Source: Akkermansiaceae bacterium (lineage in GTDB: Bacteria; Verrucomicrobiota; Verrucomicrobiia; Verrucomicrobiales; Akkermansiaceae). From it: a DNA stretch of 7,052 bases. The notes under the pieces were generated by a model. The model worked only from the letters and a program-made list of their open reading frames with translations, searched no databases and was not told the origin of the DNA. The stretch's first letter is position 1; every line of letters begins with the position of its first letter. The stretch is from contig JALOTR010000139.1 in assembly GCA_025457805.1 (NCBI GenBank), positions 1-7,052 of the forward strand, given 5' to 3'. Positions 5,433 through 7,052 of the stretch are shown piece by piece. The translations under genes were made by a program, and so were the position numbers.

Positions 5433-7052
5433 TCATGGAGAGATGACCTTCGCACGGAGGAAGCCCTTGCCGGTGAGACCGTTGGAACCTTGGAGGCTGA
5501 AGCTCCGGTATTCATAACCAGCGCCAGCGGCGGGCAGGCTGACAGGGACGACTGGCGTGGGCAGCACCACGTTGACCGTGGTGAGGAAACTTGCCAGATC
5601 CAGACTGCCTTCGATGCTATAGGTGATGCCGTCAGCTGCTTGTGTCGCGGAAGGCGCAGGCGAACCGGCAAAAACGGGTGTTCCCGTGCGCACGGCGGCG
5701 GTGAGAATCAACTCCTTGACGGCATCCACATCGGAGACGCTGTCTTCCGTCAGCATGAAGACCTTGCCATTGTCCGAACCGCTGAGTGGATTGCCATTGA
5801 AGGCGAACTCGGCGAGGTTGCTGCTGCCATCCTTGTCAGGGTCGGCACTCTTTGCGGGATCCGTTGAGGAGCCCGGCGCTCCGGTCAGACCTTTGCTGGT
5901 CGCCCAAGCATCATAAGGGGATCCGCCGCTGCCGGGGACAAGGTAGCCGTTGGCATCCAAGATGTAGGTGCCGAGTCCGCTGCCATTGACGCTGATTTTC
6001 GCGAGTTGGCTATCCGGGCCGGAAGTGAGGTCATCAGCGCTGTCGCCGAAACGCAGCGAGGTGGCTCCCAGAGTGCCGGTGATGTTGAGCGTGCCGCCGG
6101 TCCAATCCACCGCTTTGCTATCCGCGAAGGCGAGAGCTGCGCCGCTGCCGAGATTGATGACGGCAGCGCCGGTGACATCCAGGGTTCCCGCGATGTCCGT
6201 GCGGGTGTCGGCATCGAGAGTGGCGGGGCCGATGGAGACGTTAGAGGTGTCCGGAATGACATCGTTCGCTCCAAGCTTCAGCGTGCCACCACTCACGGTG
6301 GTGGTGCCGCTGTAAGTATTCGCACCCTTGAGAGTGAGGGTACCACTATTGGATTTTGTCAACGTGCGAGTCTGGCCGCTACCGTTGAATATCGCACCGT
6401 TTACGGTCGTGCTTCCCGCACCGGCGAAAGTCACACCAGCAGCTGTGGACGAACTGATGTCTAAATCGCCAGCAAAGATCACATGAAGGTTGGAAGAAGA
6501 GTTGGTCAGGGTGCGAGCGCCATCGGCGCCGTTGCTGACGGTGCTGTTGTTCGTGAAAGTGAGGGTGGTGTTCTCACCACTGCTGGCGGAGAATCTCACA
6601 TGGCCCCGGTTGAAGGTGCCGAGGGTATAGTCCCCCGCTGCAGCGAGATCAAGGGTGCCAATGTTTGCGGTAGAAGAGGTGCCCGCAATGAGCGCGGTGG
6701 TCGCCAACGCGTTTACGTGGGAGAGTTTTAAGACGGGGTTACCGCTGCCGCTGAGGGAGTAGGTGCCCGCCGCGCTGTTACCGCTGGTGATGTCAAGGGT
6801 GCCCCCGGCGATGGTGGTGGTGCCGGCATAGGATTTCGTTCCAGACAATGTGACGGTGCCAGCACCGACTTTGGTGAGGGCCCGGGTGCCGCCGGTTTGT
6901 AAAACCTCGGCATTGATGGTGGTATTTCCCGGACCACCAATGCTGCTGTCTGCGGCCAGGGTGACCGAAGAAATGGTCAAGGAGCCAGGCACTGCGTCAC
7001 CACTGGCGAACGTATAGGTCGGCGTCCCCGTGTAGCCAGTGCCCGCATTGGT
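5433..7052 (-). CDS. PATR (autotransporter-associated beta strand repeat) surface/secreted protein, 5' end outside window
   Basis: The frame is open from the window edge to TGA at 5435-5433 and shows the last 539 residues. A GTG at 6992 is in frame, but the reading continues upstream in the same style (GTGYTGTPTYTFASGD), so it is almost certainly internal. The visible part is Thr/Gly/Ser-rich and has no cysteine. It contains two canonical PATR units (6881-6789 and 6368-6267), expected to fold as a beta-helical passenger. Next come a short linker (GSGGSPYDAWATSKGLTG), a calcium-binding-type loop DPDKDGSSNLAEF (5843-5808) with Asp at positions 1, 3 and 5 and a Glu near position 12, and a roughly 130-residue beta-rich C-terminal domain ending GKGFLRAKVISP. 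That linker, loop and ending are typical of verrucomicrobial PATR proteins. No autotransporter beta-barrel or PEP-CTERM anchor is present, so outer-membrane passage must use another route. Exact function is unknown; adhesion or surface structure is the usual inference. Confidence 0.93.
   Translation of the reverse strand, partial: TNAGTGYTGTPTYTFASGDAVPGSLTISSVTLAADSSIGGPGNTTINAEVLQTGGTRALTKVGAGTVTLSGTKSYAGTTTIAGGTLDITSGNSAAGTYSLSGSGNPVLKLSHVNALATTALIAGTSSTANIGTLDLAAAGDYTLGTFNRGHVRFSASSGENTTLTFTNNSTVSNGADGARTLTNSSSNLHVIFAGDLDISSSTAAGVTFAGAGSTTVNGAIFNGSGQTRTLTKSNSGTLTLKGANTYSGTTTVSGGTLKLGANDVIPDTSNVSIGPATLDADTRTDIAGTLDVTGAAVINLGSGAALAFADSKAVDWTGGTLNITGTLGATSLRFGDSADDLTSGPDSQLAKISVNGSGLGTYILDANGYLVPGSGGSPYDAWATSKGLTGAPGSSTDPAKSADPDKDGSSNLAEFAFNGNPLSGSDNGKVFMLTEDSVSDVDAVKELILTAAVRTGTPVFAGSPAPSATQAADGITYSIEGSLDLASFLTTVNVVLPTPVVPVSLPAAGAGYEYRSFSLQGSNGLTGKGFLRAKVISP
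6267..6368 (-). repeat. PATR unit 2 of the upstream surface protein
   Basis: It begins RTLTKSNSGTLTLKGANTYS and closes GTTTVSGGTLKLGA, following the PATR consensus (Leu-x-Lys, then Gly-Thr-Leu-Thr-Leu, then Tyr-Ser-Gly-Thr-Thr, then Gly-Gly-Thr-Leu). It is about 40% different in sequence from the unit at 6789-6881, so the duplication is old. Confidence 0.88.
6789..6881 (-). repeat. PATR unit 1 of the upstream surface protein
   Basis: It reads ALTKVGAGTVTLSGTKSYAG and closes TTTIAGGTLDI, a canonical PATR unit. About 140 residues of related but degenerate beta-strand sequence separate it from unit 2, which suggests a longer beta-helix with only some turns conserved. Confidence 0.88.

Noticed and set aside
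6990..6992. GTG as the true start of the upstream PATR gene
   Set aside because: The frame stays open to the window edge with the same PATR-like composition, and no signal peptide follows this GTG.
1..7052. CRISPR array, tRNA/rRNA, insertion sequence or phage module
   Set aside because: No regularly spaced identical repeats, no cloverleaf or rRNA-like stretch, and no transposase or integrase motif was seen; the repetition present is diverged protein-level PATR sequence.

Overview
The window holds three protein genes, all on the minus strand, so transcription runs from base 7052 towards base 1. It is GC-rich and nearly all coding. The combination of very large secreted proteins with passenger-associated transport repeats (PATR, the 'autotransporter-associated beta strand repeat'), a stand-alone prepilin-like protein with an N-terminal methylation motif, and no recognisable Shine-Dalgarno sequences points to the Verrucomicrobia. 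That assignment is inferred from protein style; no marker gene is present.

Layout in transcription order. (1) 7052-5433 is the 3' part of a PATR surface/secreted protein whose start lies beyond the window. It has two clear PATR units, then a linker, one calcium-binding-type Asp/Gly loop, and a C-terminal domain ending in ...FLRAKVISP, with no beta-barrel. (2) 5432-5139 is a 294-base non-coding gap with a nested inverted repeat. (3) 5138-4392 is a complete 248-residue type II/IV prepilin-like protein. (4) 4391-4229 is a 163-base non-coding gap. (5) 4228-1 is the first 1409 codons of a giant secreted protein that runs off the window. In order it has a signal peptide, a right-handed parallel beta-helix of the pectate-lyase superfamily type, an unassigned beta-rich domain, a DNRLRE (CBM96-type) domain and a PATR passenger-like region. 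No stop codon interrupts this frame.

No tRNA, rRNA, CRISPR array, insertion sequence or integrase is visible. The plus strand and the other minus-strand frames carry several long open frames, but these read as shadows of the three real genes.

The three genes plausibly concern the cell surface and extracellular polysaccharide: a glycan-acting or glycan-binding giant protein, a second PATR giant, and a pseudopilin between them. A functional link is inference from proximity. One concrete hint is an exact 12-base word (minus strand CTCTTTCAACGG) in the leaders of both the prepilin gene and the giant beta-helix gene. The most interesting items are the mixed architecture of the giant protein, the His/Arg-rich conserved-looking core of its beta-helix with no assigned activity, the barrel-less C-terminal domain of the upstream PATR protein, and the shared leader word.
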